Both the position numbers and the translations under genes were made by a program. From Thermoleophilales bacterium (GTDB taxonomy: Bacteria; Actinomycetota; Thermoleophilia; Solirubrobacterales; 70-9): a stretch of DNA of 64,000 nt. Every line of letters starts with the position of its first letter. Positions within the stretch are counted from its first letter, which is position 1. The notes beneath the pieces were generated by a model, which saw only the letters and a list, made by a program, of their open reading frames with translations, was not told where the DNA came from and made no database searches. The stretch covers positions 1,293,501 to 1,357,500 of the forward strand of contig JACJWZ010000001.1 of the NCBI GenBank assembly GCA_020636895.1. Reading direction: 5' to 3'. Below, in pieces: positions 50,241 through 59,734 of the stretch.

Positions 50241-51092
50241 GTGCTGTACCCGGAGGTCGGGTTCACCAAGGGCGAGGTGATCGACTACTACGCGCGGATC
50301 GCACCGGTGATGCTGCCGCACCTGCGGGGCCGCCCGGTCACCCTGATCCGCTTCCCCAACGGCGTCACGGGCAAGCACTTCTACGAGAAGAACAGCCCCT
50401 CCCACCGGCCCGACTGGGTCGGGACCGCGACCGTCTGGGCCGGTGACCGGGCCGGAAACATCGACTTCACCCTGGTCGAGGAGCGGGCGACGCTGGTCTG
50501 GCTCGCGCAGCTCGCCGCCCTGGAGCTGCACCCCTCCCTGTCGCTCGCCGCCGACATGGACCGGCCGACGGTCCTCGCCTTCGACCTCGATCCCGGCCCT
50601 CCGGCGACGATCGTCGAGTGCTGCCGGGTGGCGCTGCTGCTGCGGGAGCTGTTCGGGAGCTTCGGCCTCGATTGCCTCCCCAAGAGCTCGGGTTCGAAGG
50701 GCATGCAGGTCTACGTGCCGCTGAACTCCGGGGTCACCTACGAGACCACCAAGCCCTATGCCCGCACCGTCGCACAGGCCCTCGAGGCCGCCGAGCCGGG
50801 CCTCGTCGTCTCGCGGATGACCAAGGACCTCCGGGCCGGCAAGGTCTTGGTCGACTGGAGCCAGAACACGGCTTCAAAGACCACGGTCGCCGCCTACTCG
50901 CTCAGGGCACGCGAGGCCCCGACCGTCTCGACGCCGCTGCGCTGGGAGGAGGTCGAGGCGGCGTCGGAGGCCGAGGATCCGGACCTGCTCCGGTTCGACT
51001 CCGCCGCGGTCCTCGCGCGGGTCGACGAGCTCGGCGACCTCTTCGCGCCCGTGCTCGAGCTCGAACAGGAGCTGCCGGCGGCCCCGGGCTGA
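50241..51092 (+). CDS. ligD: LigD-type primase/polymerase for NHEJ (start unresolved, -1 frame to ku)
   Basis: Polymerase domain of LigD without ligase or nuclease. Motifs: TKGEVIDYYARIAPVMLPHLRGRP, catalytic DLD in LAFDLDPGPPA, SSGSKGMQVYVPL and KVLVDWSQNTASKTTVAAYSLR. The first available start is GTG 50241, but conserved residues VDGRRLSLTNLDK are encoded in frame just before it (50202-50240), and the frame stays open back into ku with no ATG or GTG. Either a -1 frameshift from ku, a non-standard start or a recent mutation. Works with Ku in end repair. Confidence 0.88.
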   Translation: MLYPEVGFTKGEVIDYYARIAPVMLPHLRGRPVTLIRFPNGVTGKHFYEKNSPSHRPDWVGTATVWAGDRAGNIDFTLVEERATLVWLAQLAALELHPSLSLAADMDRPTVLAFDLDPGPPATIVECCRVALLLRELFGSFGLDCLPKSSGSKGMQVYVPLNSGVTYETTKPYARTVAQALEAAEPGLVVSRMTKDLRAGKVLVDWSQNTASKTTVAAYSLRAREAPTVSTPLRWEEVEAASEAEDPDLLRFDSAAVLARVDELGDLFAPVLELEQELPAAPG

Positions 51093-51193
51093 GCCATCGC
51101 GGCGGGCTCGGACGACGACGCTCCGAGACGCCGCCTCCGAGCTCGGGACCCGGAGCCCGAACGGGGGCCGGCTCCAGCTAGAGCCTGGCGTCC

Positions 51194-52750
51194 TCAGTCC
51201 GTCAGAGGTTGGCGGACGACCGGCTGGCGGGTCGCCTTGACCTCGTCAAGCCGCCGCACGGGCGTCGTGTACGGCGCGTTGCGAAGGATCTCAGGGTCCT
51301 CCTCGGCCTCCGCGAGGATCGACTCGAAGGCGTCGGCGAGGCGATCCAGTGATTCGCGGGCCTCGGTCTCGGTCGGCTCGACCATCAGCGCCTCGTCGAC
51401 CAGCAGCGGGAAGTAGACGGTCGGCGGGTGCATCCCGTGGTCGAGCAGGCGCTTGGCGATGTCGAGCGTCTTCACGCCGAGCTCCTTCTTCGCCCCGGTT
51501 CCGGAGAGGACGAACTCGTGCATCGGCCGCCGGTCGAAGGCGACCGGCAGGTACTTGCCGGCGCGGCCTTCCCGCATCCGCGCGAGCAGGTAGTTGGCGT
51601 TGAGCACGGCCGTCTCCGACGCCTCGGCGAGGCCGTTGCCACCGAGGCTGAGGATGTAGGCGTAGGAGCGCACGAAGACGCCGAAGTTGCCCTGGAAGCC
51701 GCGCAGACGCCCGATCGAGCCGGGGTGCTCGGCGCTGCCGCGGAGCTCGAAGCGCGGCGGCCCACCGTTGCTCGGCTCGACGCGCTCGATGCGAGGGATC
51801 GGCAGGAAGGGCTCGATGCGCTCGGAGACCGCGATCGGGCCCGAGCCGGGGCCGCCGCCGCCGTGGGGCTGGCTGAACGACTTGTGGAGGTTGACGTGGA
51901 CGATGTCGAAGCCCATGTCGCCGGGGCGGGAGTGGCCCATGATCGCGTTCAGGTTCGCGCCGTCGTAGTAGAGGGTCCCCCCCGCCTCGCGGACGATCCC
52001 GGTGATCTCGGCGATGTTGCCGTCGAAGAGCCCGAGCGTGTTCGGGTTGGTCAGCATCAGGCACGCGGTGCGCTCGTCGGCCTTCGCACGCAGATCGTCG
52101 AGATCGACGCCGCCCTCTTCGTTGGTCGCGACCTTGACGACCTCGTAGCCCGCCATCGTCACCGAGGCCGGGTTGGTGCCGTGCGCGGTGTCGGGCGTGA
52201 GGACCTGGGTCCGCTGCTCCTCCTCGCCGTGCGCGGCATGGAACGCGCGCGTCAGCAGCAGGCCGGCGAGCTCGCCGTGGGAGCCGGCCGAGGGCTGGAG
52301 GCTGACGTGCGGGAGCCCGCAGATCTCACTCAGCGCCCGCTCCAGCGACCACATCAGCTCCAGCGCGCCCTGGGCGCGAGCCGGATGCTGAGCCGGATGG
52401 AGGCGAGCGTGTCCGGGCAGCGCCGCGACCCGCTCGTTCAGGCGCGGGTTGTGCTTCATCGTGCAGGAGCCGAGCGGGTAGATGCCGGAGTCGAGGTCGA
52501 AGTTGCGGCGCGAGATCCGGTTGTAGTGGCGGACGATCTCCGGCTCCGAGATCTCGGGCAGCCGCGCCGGCTGAGAACGCAGCAGGCCGGCCGGGATCAG
52601 CTCCTCGATCGGCGTCTCCTCCTGCGGTACGCCCGCGGCCGGGATCGCCGCGGCGCGGCGCCCCTCGACGGAGCGCTCGAAGATCGTCGTCGCGCGGTCG
52701 CGCTGCATCGGCGTCTCGATCGCGGCGGAGGTGGGGGGAGCGGAGCTCAC
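51194..52750 (-). CDS. gcvPB: Glycine dehydrogenase (decarboxylating) subunit 2
   Basis: One half of the split P-protein, which decarboxylates glycine and loads aminomethyl onto GcvH. 518 residues: YPLGSCTMKHNPRLNERV, LQPSAGSHGELAGLL, TPDTAHGTNPASVTMAGYEV, and the PLP lysine in NLHKSFSQPHGGGGPGSGP. An N-terminal extension of about 30 residues precedes the conserved region. GTG start overlaps the gcvPA stop by four bases. Last gene of the operon. Confidence 0.95.
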   Translation of the reverse strand: MSSAPPTSAAIETPMQRDRATTIFERSVEGRRAAAIPAAGVPQEETPIEELIPAGLLRSQPARLPEISEPEIVRHYNRISRRNFDLDSGIYPLGSCTMKHNPRLNERVAALPGHARLHPAQHPARAQGALELMWSLERALSEICGLPHVSLQPSAGSHGELAGLLLTRAFHAAHGEEEQRTQVLTPDTAHGTNPASVTMAGYEVVKVATNEEGGVDLDDLRAKADERTACLMLTNPNTLGLFDGNIAEITGIVREAGGTLYYDGANLNAIMGHSRPGDMGFDIVHVNLHKSFSQPHGGGGPGSGPIAVSERIEPFLPIPRIERVEPSNGGPPRFELRGSAEHPGSIGRLRGFQGNFGVFVRSYAYILSLGGNGLAEASETAVLNANYLLARMREGRAGKYLPVAFDRRPMHEFVLSGTGAKKELGVKTLDIAKRLLDHGMHPPTVYFPLLVDEALMVEPTETEARESLDRLADAFESILAEAEEDPEILRNAPYTTPVRRLDEVKATRQPVVRQPLTD

Positions 52751-54147
52751 GAGACGCCTCCGGCGACCGCGGCCTCCGCGCTCCCGCCGGCACCGTTACC
52801 GGCGGCCGCGGCGCCAACCGCCTCTGCGAGCGCATCAGCCAGCAGATCGATGTGCTCCTTGGTGCGCTGCTCGGTGATCGCGATCAGCAGGCCGTTTCCG
52901 TACTCGAGATCGAGAGGCACCCCGGCGGCGATGCCGCGGCTCGCGCAGTGCTCGAGGACGCCCTCGACGTCGGCGTCGAAGGTGATCGCGAACTCGCGCA
53001 CCACCGGAGCGTCGTGCAGGAGCTCGACCCCGTCGATCGCCGCGAGACGGCCCTTCGCGTAGGCGGTGCGGCGCACGAGAAGCTCGCCGAGCTCAACCAT
53101 CCCGCGGGCCCCGAGCCAGCTCAGGTAGATGATCCCACCGAGAGCGTTGAGCGCCTGCGCGGTGCAGATGTTGTGGGTCGCCTTCTCGCGGCGGATGTGC
53201 TGCTCTCGGGTCTGCAGCGCGAGGACGAAGCCGCGGCGGCCGTCGACGTCGGTCGTCTCCCCCGCGATCCGCCCGGGCATGCGGCGGATCTGCTCCTCGG
53301 TCGCGCAGAAGAAGCCGAAGGAGGGACCACCGAAGTCGAGGCGGTTGCCGAGCGGCTGGCCCTCGCCGACGGCGATGTCGACGCCGCACTCGCCGGGAGT
53401 GCGGAGGATCCCGAGCGCGATCGGGTCGCAGGAGGCGACGAGCAGCGCGCCGGCGTCGTGGACGATGGCGGCGAGGCGCTCGAGGTCCTCGACGCCGCCG
53501 ACGAAGCTCGGGTACTGGACGAAGACGGCGGCGGTGTCCTCACCGATGGCGGCGGCGAGCGCGTCGGCGTCGGTGACCCCGTCGACCAGCGGCACCTCGG
53601 TGACGTCGGCCGGGAAGCCCGCGGCGTAGGTGCGGACGGTCTCCCGCGAGTCGGGGTGGAGACCCTGGGAGACGACAAGGCCGCGGCGCTTGGTCGCGCC
53701 GATCGCCAGATAGGCGGCGGCCGCGACGGTCGACGGGCCCTCGTAGAGGCCGGCACTCGAAAGCGGCAGGCCCGTGAGCTCCGTCATCGCGGTCTGGAAC
53801 TCGAACATCACCTGCAGCCCGCCCTGCGAGATCTCCGGCTGGTAGGGCGTATAGGGGGTCAGGAACTCCGAGCGCGACGTGATCGCGTCGACGATCGCCG
53901 GCACGTAGTGGTCGTACATGCCCGCGCCGAGGAAGCAGATCTCCGACTCGGCGTCGGCGTTGCGGGAGGCGAGCTCGCGCATGCGCCCGTAGACCTCGGC
54001 CTCGGTGAGGCCGTCGGGGAGATCGAGTGGCCGGTCCATGCGGACCTCGGCGGGGACGCCGTCGAAGAGCTCCTCGACGGAGTCGACGCCGATCGCCGCG
54101 AGCATCGCCGCGCGGTCGGCGTCGGTTGTCGACGTGTAGCCGCTCAC
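52747..54147 (-). CDS. gcvPA: Glycine dehydrogenase (decarboxylating) subunit 1
   Basis: The other half of the split P-protein; 466 residues. Landmarks: the N-terminal YTSTTDADRAAMLAAIGVDS, FLGAGMYDHYVPAIVDAI, TPYQPEISQGGLQVMFEFQT, SAGLYEGPSTVAAA and LGNRLDFGGPSFGFF. The split form is found in archaea and many Gram-positives. GTG start, 22 bases after gcvH. Confidence 0.95.
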   Translation of the reverse strand: MSGYTSTTDADRAAMLAAIGVDSVEELFDGVPAEVRMDRPLDLPDGLTEAEVYGRMRELASRNADAESEICFLGAGMYDHYVPAIVDAITSRSEFLTPYTPYQPEISQGGLQVMFEFQTAMTELTGLPLSSAGLYEGPSTVAAAAYLAIGATKRRGLVVSQGLHPDSRETVRTYAAGFPADVTEVPLVDGVTDADALAAAIGEDTAAVFVQYPSFVGGVEDLERLAAIVHDAGALLVASCDPIALGILRTPGECGVDIAVGEGQPLGNRLDFGGPSFGFFCATEEQIRRMPGRIAGETTDVDGRRGFVLALQTREQHIRREKATHNICTAQALNALGGIIYLSWLGARGMVELGELLVRRTAYAKGRLAAIDGVELLHDAPVVREFAITFDADVEGVLEHCASRGIAAGVPLDLEYGNGLLIAITEQRTKEHIDLLADALAEAVGAAAAGNGAGGSAEAAVAGGVS

Positions 54148-54169
54148 GCGGCCGATGGTAGAGAGCGGC

Positions 54170-54556
54170 TCAATCGAGCAGGTCGCGATAAGCCGCAGAA
54201 TCCAGCAACGAGTCGAGCTCGGAGGGGTCGCTGAGCTTGACCTTGACCATCCAGCCCTCGCCGTAGGGGTCGGTGTTGATCAGCTCCGGGTTGGTGTCGG
54301 CGGCTTCGTTGACCGCCGTGATCTCACCGCTGAGGGGGGCGATCACGTCCGAGACCGCCTTCACCGACTCGACCTCGGTGTACGGCTCGTCCTTCGTGAC
54401 GGTCGCGCCCACCTCGGGGGGATCGAAGAAGACGACGTCGCCGAGGGAGTCCTGGGCGTACCAGGTGATGCCGAAGGTGGCCTCCTCCCCGTCGACCCGC
54501 GCCCAGTCGTGCTCGGGGTGGTAGCGGAGATCCTCGGGGTAGCTCGCTTCGGCCAT
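54170..54556 (-). CDS. gcvH: Glycine cleavage system H protein
   Basis: The 128-residue lipoyl carrier that shuttles the aminomethyl group among P, T and L proteins. The lipoyl lysine is in TEVESVKAVSDVIAPLSGEI (about residue 65); GITWYAQDSLGDVVFFDPPEVG precedes it and NTDPYGEGWMVKVKL follows. ATG at 54556, 19 bases after gcvT. The lipoamide dehydrogenase (L protein) is not in the window. Confidence 0.96.
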   Translation of the reverse strand: MAEASYPEDLRYHPEHDWARVDGEEATFGITWYAQDSLGDVVFFDPPEVGATVTKDEPYTEVESVKAVSDVIAPLSGEITAVNEAADTNPELINTDPYGEGWMVKVKLSDPSELDSLLDSAAYRDLLD

Positions 54557-54575
54557 CGGTCGATCTGGTCCTTTC

Positions 54576-55667
54576 TCAGCTCTTCTTCGTCGGGTCGTAC
54601 AGGGGCTTGCTTCTGATCTCCGCCTCGCGCACGCGGCCGCGGACGTCGATCTCGATCTCGCGACCCGGCTCGGCCAGGTCGGAGCGAACGTATCCCATCC
54701 CGATGCCGATACCGAGCGTGGGCGAGAAGGTGCCGCTGGTGACGGTCCCCGCCGGCTCCCCTGCGGACAGGATCGGGTTGCCGGCGCGGGGGATGCCGCG
54801 GCCCTCGATCACGAACGCGGCGAGCTTCTCGGCGGTGCCCTCGGCCCGAGCCCTGGCGACGGCCTCCGACCCCGCGAAGCCCGTCTCCTCCTTGCAGCAC
54901 CAGCCGAGGCCGGCCTCGATCGGGTTGCGGTCCGGCCCCATGTCGTTGCCGTGCAGGTGGAAGCAGACCTCGAGGCGAAGGGTGTCGCGGGCGCCGAGCC
55001 CGCACGGCGTAACGCCGGCGGCGAGCAGCTCGCGCCAGATCGCCGGCGCGTCGTCGGCTGCGCAGATGATCTCGACGCCGTCCTCGCCGGTGTAGCCGGT
55101 GCCGCAGACGAGACACTCACGGCCCGCCACCTCGAGGGTCGCCGTGTGCATCCGCGCCGGCAGCTCGGCTGAGGCGAGCCCCGCGACGGCGGCGCGGGCC
55201 TCGGGACCCTGCACGGCGATCATGCCGTGGTCAGCCGCGATGTCGGCGACCTCGACGCCGAAACCCGCGGCGATCTCGCGGAAGCGGGCGAGGTCGGACT
55301 CGTGGTTGGCGGCGTTGGAGACGGTCAGGTAGGAGCCGTCGCCGAGTAGGTAGCTGAAGAGGTCGTCGAGGATCCCGCCGTCGTCGGCGCAGAGGCAGGA
55401 GTACTGGGCGCCGCCGGGCTCCAGCTTGGCCACGTCGTTGCTCACGGCCCGCTGCAGGAAGGCGAGAGCGTCGGGTCCGGAGGTTGAGATCTGGCCCATG
55501 TGGGAGACGTCGAACATCCCGGCGCGTTCGCGGACCGCCTCATGCTCAGCGGCCACCCCCTCGTACTGGACCGGCATCTCCCAGCCCGCGAACGGCACCA
55601 GCCTCGCGCCCGCGGCCACGTGCTCGTCGTAGAGCGACGTCCGTCGCAGGTCGGTCGGTTCGTCCAC
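54576..55667 (-). CDS. gcvT: Glycine cleavage system T protein (aminomethyltransferase)
   Basis: Transfers the methylene carbon to tetrahydrofolate and releases ammonia. 363 residues: RRTSLYDEHVAAGARLVPFAGWEMPVQY, FDVSHMGQI, TGYTGEDGVEI, LGARDTLRLE and IPRAGNPIL. GTG at 55667 is right before the conserved N-terminus and only 27 bases from the divergent esterase, so the transcript must be leaderless or nearly so; there is no room for a glycine riboswitch. First gene of the operon. Confidence 0.95.
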   Translation of the reverse strand: MDEPTDLRRTSLYDEHVAAGARLVPFAGWEMPVQYEGVAAEHEAVRERAGMFDVSHMGQISTSGPDALAFLQRAVSNDVAKLEPGGAQYSCLCADDGGILDDLFSYLLGDGSYLTVSNAANHESDLARFREIAAGFGVEVADIAADHGMIAVQGPEARAAVAGLASAELPARMHTATLEVAGRECLVCGTGYTGEDGVEIICAADDAPAIWRELLAAGVTPCGLGARDTLRLEVCFHLHGNDMGPDRNPIEAGLGWCCKEETGFAGSEAVARARAEGTAEKLAAFVIEGRGIPRAGNPILSAGEPAGTVTSGTFSPTLGIGIGMGYVRSDLAEPGREIEIDVRGRVREAEIRSKPLYDPTKKS

Positions 55668-55694
55668 GGCAGGCAGGCTAGCTAGGCTCGGTCG

Positions 55695-56771
55695 ATGCAG
55701 CTCATCAGCAGCTCGAGCGAGGACTGGCGCGCGGAGCTCGGCCCGCCCTGGAGCCGCCCACCGGCGGGAACCCTTGACCGGCTCGTCGTCGAGTCGGAGC
55801 TGCTCGCCGGCAACCCGCTCGGCGATCCGGTCAGGCGCCCGCTCTGGGTCTACCGGCCGCCGGGCGTCGAGCTCGACCACCCCCGCCCGCTACCCGTCAT
55901 CTACGTCATCCAGGGCTTCACCGGCCAGCTCGACATGTGGGCGAACCGGACGTTCCGCGAGCCGACCTACCTGGAGCGGATCGACGCGATGTTCGCGAGC
56001 GGTGACTGTCCCGACGCGCTCGTCGTGATGGTCGATTGCTGGACGGCGTACGGCGGCTCGCAGTTCCTCGACTCGATCGGGACCGGCCGCTACCAGTCCT
56101 ACATGTGCGACGAGATCGTCCCCTTCGTCGACTCGCGCTACCCAACCGCAGCCGACCGCGACCACCGCGGGATCACCGGCAAGTCGTCCGGCGGATACGG
56201 CGCGATGGTCGTGCCGATGATGCGGCCCGACGTCTTCTCGGCGCTGGCCTCCCACGCCGGCGACGCGCTCTTCGAGCTCTCGATGACCCCGAGCATCGCC
56301 GCGGCCACGCGCACCCTGCGCGATGACTTCGACTCCTCGTGGGACGTCTACTTCGCCGAGCTCGCGAAGGGACCCGACCCGTTCGACTTCGGCCGTTACG
56401 CCGGGCCGCTCGAGATGTACGGGTACGCCGCCGCCTACTCGCCCGACACCGAGCACCCGGGCAAGGCGCTGCTCCCGTTCCGGATCGAGGACGCGGGCCT
56501 CGTCCCTGAGATCTGGGAGCGGTGGCTGGCCCACGACCCCGTCTACATGGCGGCCCGCCACGCCGACGCGCTGCGGTCGATGCGGCGCATCTACCTCGAT
56601 GCCGGCCGCGGCGACGAGTACTACCTCGACCTCGGCGCGCAGGCGTTCTCACGCGAGCTGACGAAGCTCGGCGCCGAGCACACACTCGAGCTCTTCGACG
56701 GCAAGCACGGCGGGATCACCTACCGCTACCCGGGCGCGATCCGGGAGCTGGTCGTCGCGTTGAGCGACTGA
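55695..56771 (+). CDS. Esterase of the alpha/beta-hydrolase esterase D family
   Basis: A 358-residue predicted hydrolase. VIYVIQGFTGQLDMW forms the first strand and oxyanion region, the nucleophile elbow is GITGKSSGGYGAMV (GxSxG with Ser), and the catalytic His is likely in LFDGKHGGITYRYP. No signal peptide is evident, so it is probably cytoplasmic. Substrate unknown. ATG start; divergent from gcvT and convergent with ftsZ. Confidence 0.8.
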   Translation: MQLISSSSEDWRAELGPPWSRPPAGTLDRLVVESELLAGNPLGDPVRRPLWVYRPPGVELDHPRPLPVIYVIQGFTGQLDMWANRTFREPTYLERIDAMFASGDCPDALVVMVDCWTAYGGSQFLDSIGTGRYQSYMCDEIVPFVDSRYPTAADRDHRGITGKSSGGYGAMVVPMMRPDVFSALASHAGDALFELSMTPSIAAATRTLRDDFDSSWDVYFAELAKGPDPFDFGRYAGPLEMYGYAAAYSPDTEHPGKALLPFRIEDAGLVPEIWERWLAHDPVYMAARHADALRSMRRIYLDAGRGDEYYLDLGAQAFSRELTKLGAEHTLELFDGKHGGITYRYPGAIRELVVALSD

Positions 56772-56793
56772 TATCGGGGCCGCAGCCTCGGCG

Positions 56794-57876
56794 CTAGTCC
56801 CGCAGGAAGGGCGGGATGTCGATGTCGTCGTCGGAGACCTCGAGCTGGCGGATCTCCCGGTCGCTCGGAGGCTTGACGCCGCGGCGGCGGCTGCGGCGGC
56901 GGATCGCCTCCGGACGGCGGGCGAGAAGCTCGAAGCCCTCGAAGCCGGTCGCGATGGCGGTGACGCGAAGCGCGTCGCCCATCGAGTTGTCGACGACGGC
57001 GCCGAAGATGATGTTCGCACCCTTGTCGGCCGTGGAGGCGACCACCTCGGCAGCCTCGTTGACCTCGAAGAGGCCCATGTCCTCACCGCCGGTGATGTTG
57101 AGGAGCATCCCGGTCGCGCCGTCGATGGCGGACTCGAGCAGCGGCGAGGAGATCGCCTCGCGGGCCGCGTCGGTGGCGCGGCTCTCGCCGGCGGCGGTGC
57201 CGATGCCCATCAGGGCGGAGCCGGCGTCGGACATGATCGCCCGCACGTCGGCGAAGTCGAGGTTGATGAGGCCGGGGACGGTGATCAGGTCGGTGATGCC
57301 CTGGACGCCCTGGCGAAGGATGTCGTCCGCCTTGCGGAAAGCCTCGCTGATAGGCTCCCGGCGCTCGACGATCGTCAGCAGCTTCTCGTTCGGGACGATG
57401 ATCAGGGTGTCGACCTCGCCGCGCAGCTTCTCGATGCCCTCGAGCGCCTGCTGCATCCGCCGGGCGCCCTCGAACTCGAACGGCTTCGTGACCACGCCGA
57501 CGGTGAGCGCGCCGATCTCCTGCTTGGCGATCTCGGCGATGACGGGGGCGGCGCCGGTGCCGGTGCCGCCGCCCTCACCGGCCGTCACGAAGACCATGTC
57601 GGCGCCCTTCAGCGCCTCCTTGATGTCGTCGCGGCTCTCCGCCGCAGCGCCCGCCCCCACCTCGGGCTGACCGCCGGCGCCGAGGCCGCGCGTGAGCTCC
57701 TGGCCGATCGCAAGCTTGACGTCCGCCTCACACGCGCGCAGCGCTTGCGCGTCGGTGTTGACAGCGAGGAACTCGACCCCCTTGAGGCCGGCGTCGACCA
57801 TGCGCGAGACGGCGTTGGTCCCGCCACCGCCGGCGCCGACGACCTTGATCACGGCGAGGTAGCTCGAAGCCTCCAT
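56794..57876 (-). CDS. ftsZ: Cell division protein FtsZ
   Basis: Tubulin-like GTPase that builds the division ring. 360 residues: VVGAGGGGTNAVSRM, the GTP-binding TAGEGGGTGTGAAPVIA, VPNEKLLTIV, and GLINLDFADVRAIMSDAG. The C-terminal tail ends DDDIDIPPFLRD, the conserved peptide that binds partners. The linker before it is short and Arg-rich. ATG at 57876, with its own promoter about 85 bases upstream. Last gene of the division cluster here. Confidence 0.97.
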   Translation of the reverse strand: MEASSYLAVIKVVGAGGGGTNAVSRMVDAGLKGVEFLAVNTDAQALRACEADVKLAIGQELTRGLGAGGQPEVGAGAAAESRDDIKEALKGADMVFVTAGEGGGTGTGAAPVIAEIAKQEIGALTVGVVTKPFEFEGARRMQQALEGIEKLRGEVDTLIIVPNEKLLTIVERREPISEAFRKADDILRQGVQGITDLITVPGLINLDFADVRAIMSDAGSALMGIGTAAGESRATDAAREAISSPLLESAIDGATGMLLNITGGEDMGLFEVNEAAEVVASTADKGANIIFGAVVDNSMGDALRVTAIATGFEGFELLARRPEAIRRRSRRRGVKPPSDREIRQLEVSDDDIDIPPFLRD

Positions 57877-57961
57877 GTGGGGTTCACATCCCTTTCTGAT
57901 TCCGTCCGGGGGTTGAGTGAGAGTTGAGAGTTTGGACGTTTGCTCCCGTTAAACCGCAGGA

Positions 57962-57990
57962 AAAGTAAGCGAACCCTGGGTGGGTGTCAA
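57962..57990 (-). promoter_or_regulatory. Predicted sigma-A promoter of ftsZ
   Basis: Minus-strand TTGACA (57985-57990), a perfect -35, and TACTTT (57962-57967), spaced exactly 17 bases. Transcription would start near 57955, leaving an mRNA leader of about 80 bases before the ATG. This suggests ftsZ is transcribed separately from ftsQ, giving it a higher dose than the genes upstream. Confidence 0.65.
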
Positions 57991-58019
57991 CGCGCGGTCG
58001 AGGGCGCTGCAAGATCGCT

Positions 58020-58040
58020 GTCTCAAGCAGGAATTGAGAC
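58020..58040. repeat. Inverted repeat in the ftsQ-ftsZ interval
   Basis: GTCTCAA-GCAGGAA-TTGAGAC, 7-base arms and 7-base loop, 30 bases upstream of the ftsZ promoter -35. CTCAAG-type half sites recur nearby (58051-58056). It could be an operator or the end of the ftsQ transcript; there is no T-run. Confidence 0.4.
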
Positions 58041-58076
58041 TTGGGCAGATCTCAAGGCTGGATCGAGGGTTGCGAA

Positions 58077-58819
58077 TCAGCCCGCGACGGGCCTCGAAGG
58101 CGCCGAGACGTCCAGGTAGTTGGCGCTCGTGAAGCTCGGATCGGCCAGCACCGCGGCGACCGCCTTCCACTTCAGATCCGAGCGGGAGGAGTCCCCGAAG
58201 CGAACCTCGACACCGCCGTTCAGCGTCGCCACCGGGCCCAGCTTCTTGTCGATCGCGACGCTCTCGACCTGCGGTGCCAGCACCGCCGGGGCCCCGCCGA
58301 GCACCTCCGCCGCGCCAAGGGCATCTCCGCTCACACGATCTCCTGAGGAGGCGGCAGCGGCGTCGATCGTCGGCAGACCGTCGGGGCGGTCGACCCCGGT
58401 CTGCAGCACCGTGCCGTCGCCGGCAACCACCATGCCTCCGTCGTCGTCGATGTAGCCCGCGGGCCTGCGCAGATCAACCGTGACGGTCATCCCGTGAGGG
58501 AAGTCGGCGCTCGCCTCGACCGCGGCCACCGACGGCTCGTCGGCGACCGCCGCGCGCAGGGCGTCGACGTCGACGTCGAGCGTGCTCTGCCCCTCGGCGG
58601 CGGATTCGAGGGCGGCCGCCACAGCGGCATCGTGCTCGGCTCCGACGACGTTGACGTCGTCGACCCGGACGAAGGACGAGTCGCGGAACCAGAGCATGTA
58701 GCCCGCGACGAGGGCGGCCATGATCAACGCCGCCGCGATCACCCGGCGGCGGAGGATGTGCCAGCGGGGCATCCGCGGCAGGCGGAAGGCGGGAAGGCGC
58801 GAGAGGACCCGGACGCCCA

Positions 58820-58820
<1 letters not shown>
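58077..58820 (-). CDS. ftsQ: Cell division protein FtsQ/DivIB
   Basis: A 247-residue bitopic divisome protein linking FtsB/FtsL. Cytoplasmic basic N-terminus (about 1-27), one membrane helix (VIAAALIMAALVAGYMLWF, about 28-46), then the POTRA domain starting FVRVDDVNVVGAEHD and the beta domain. ATG 58820 overlaps the murB stop by one base. Between murB and ftsZ, its usual place in actinobacteria. Confidence 0.9.

Positions 58821-59730
<910 letters not shown>

Positions 59731-59734
<4 letters not shown>

Noticed and set aside
55668..55694. Glycine riboswitch before gcvT
   Set aside because: Only 27 bases separate gcvT from the divergent esterase, far too short.
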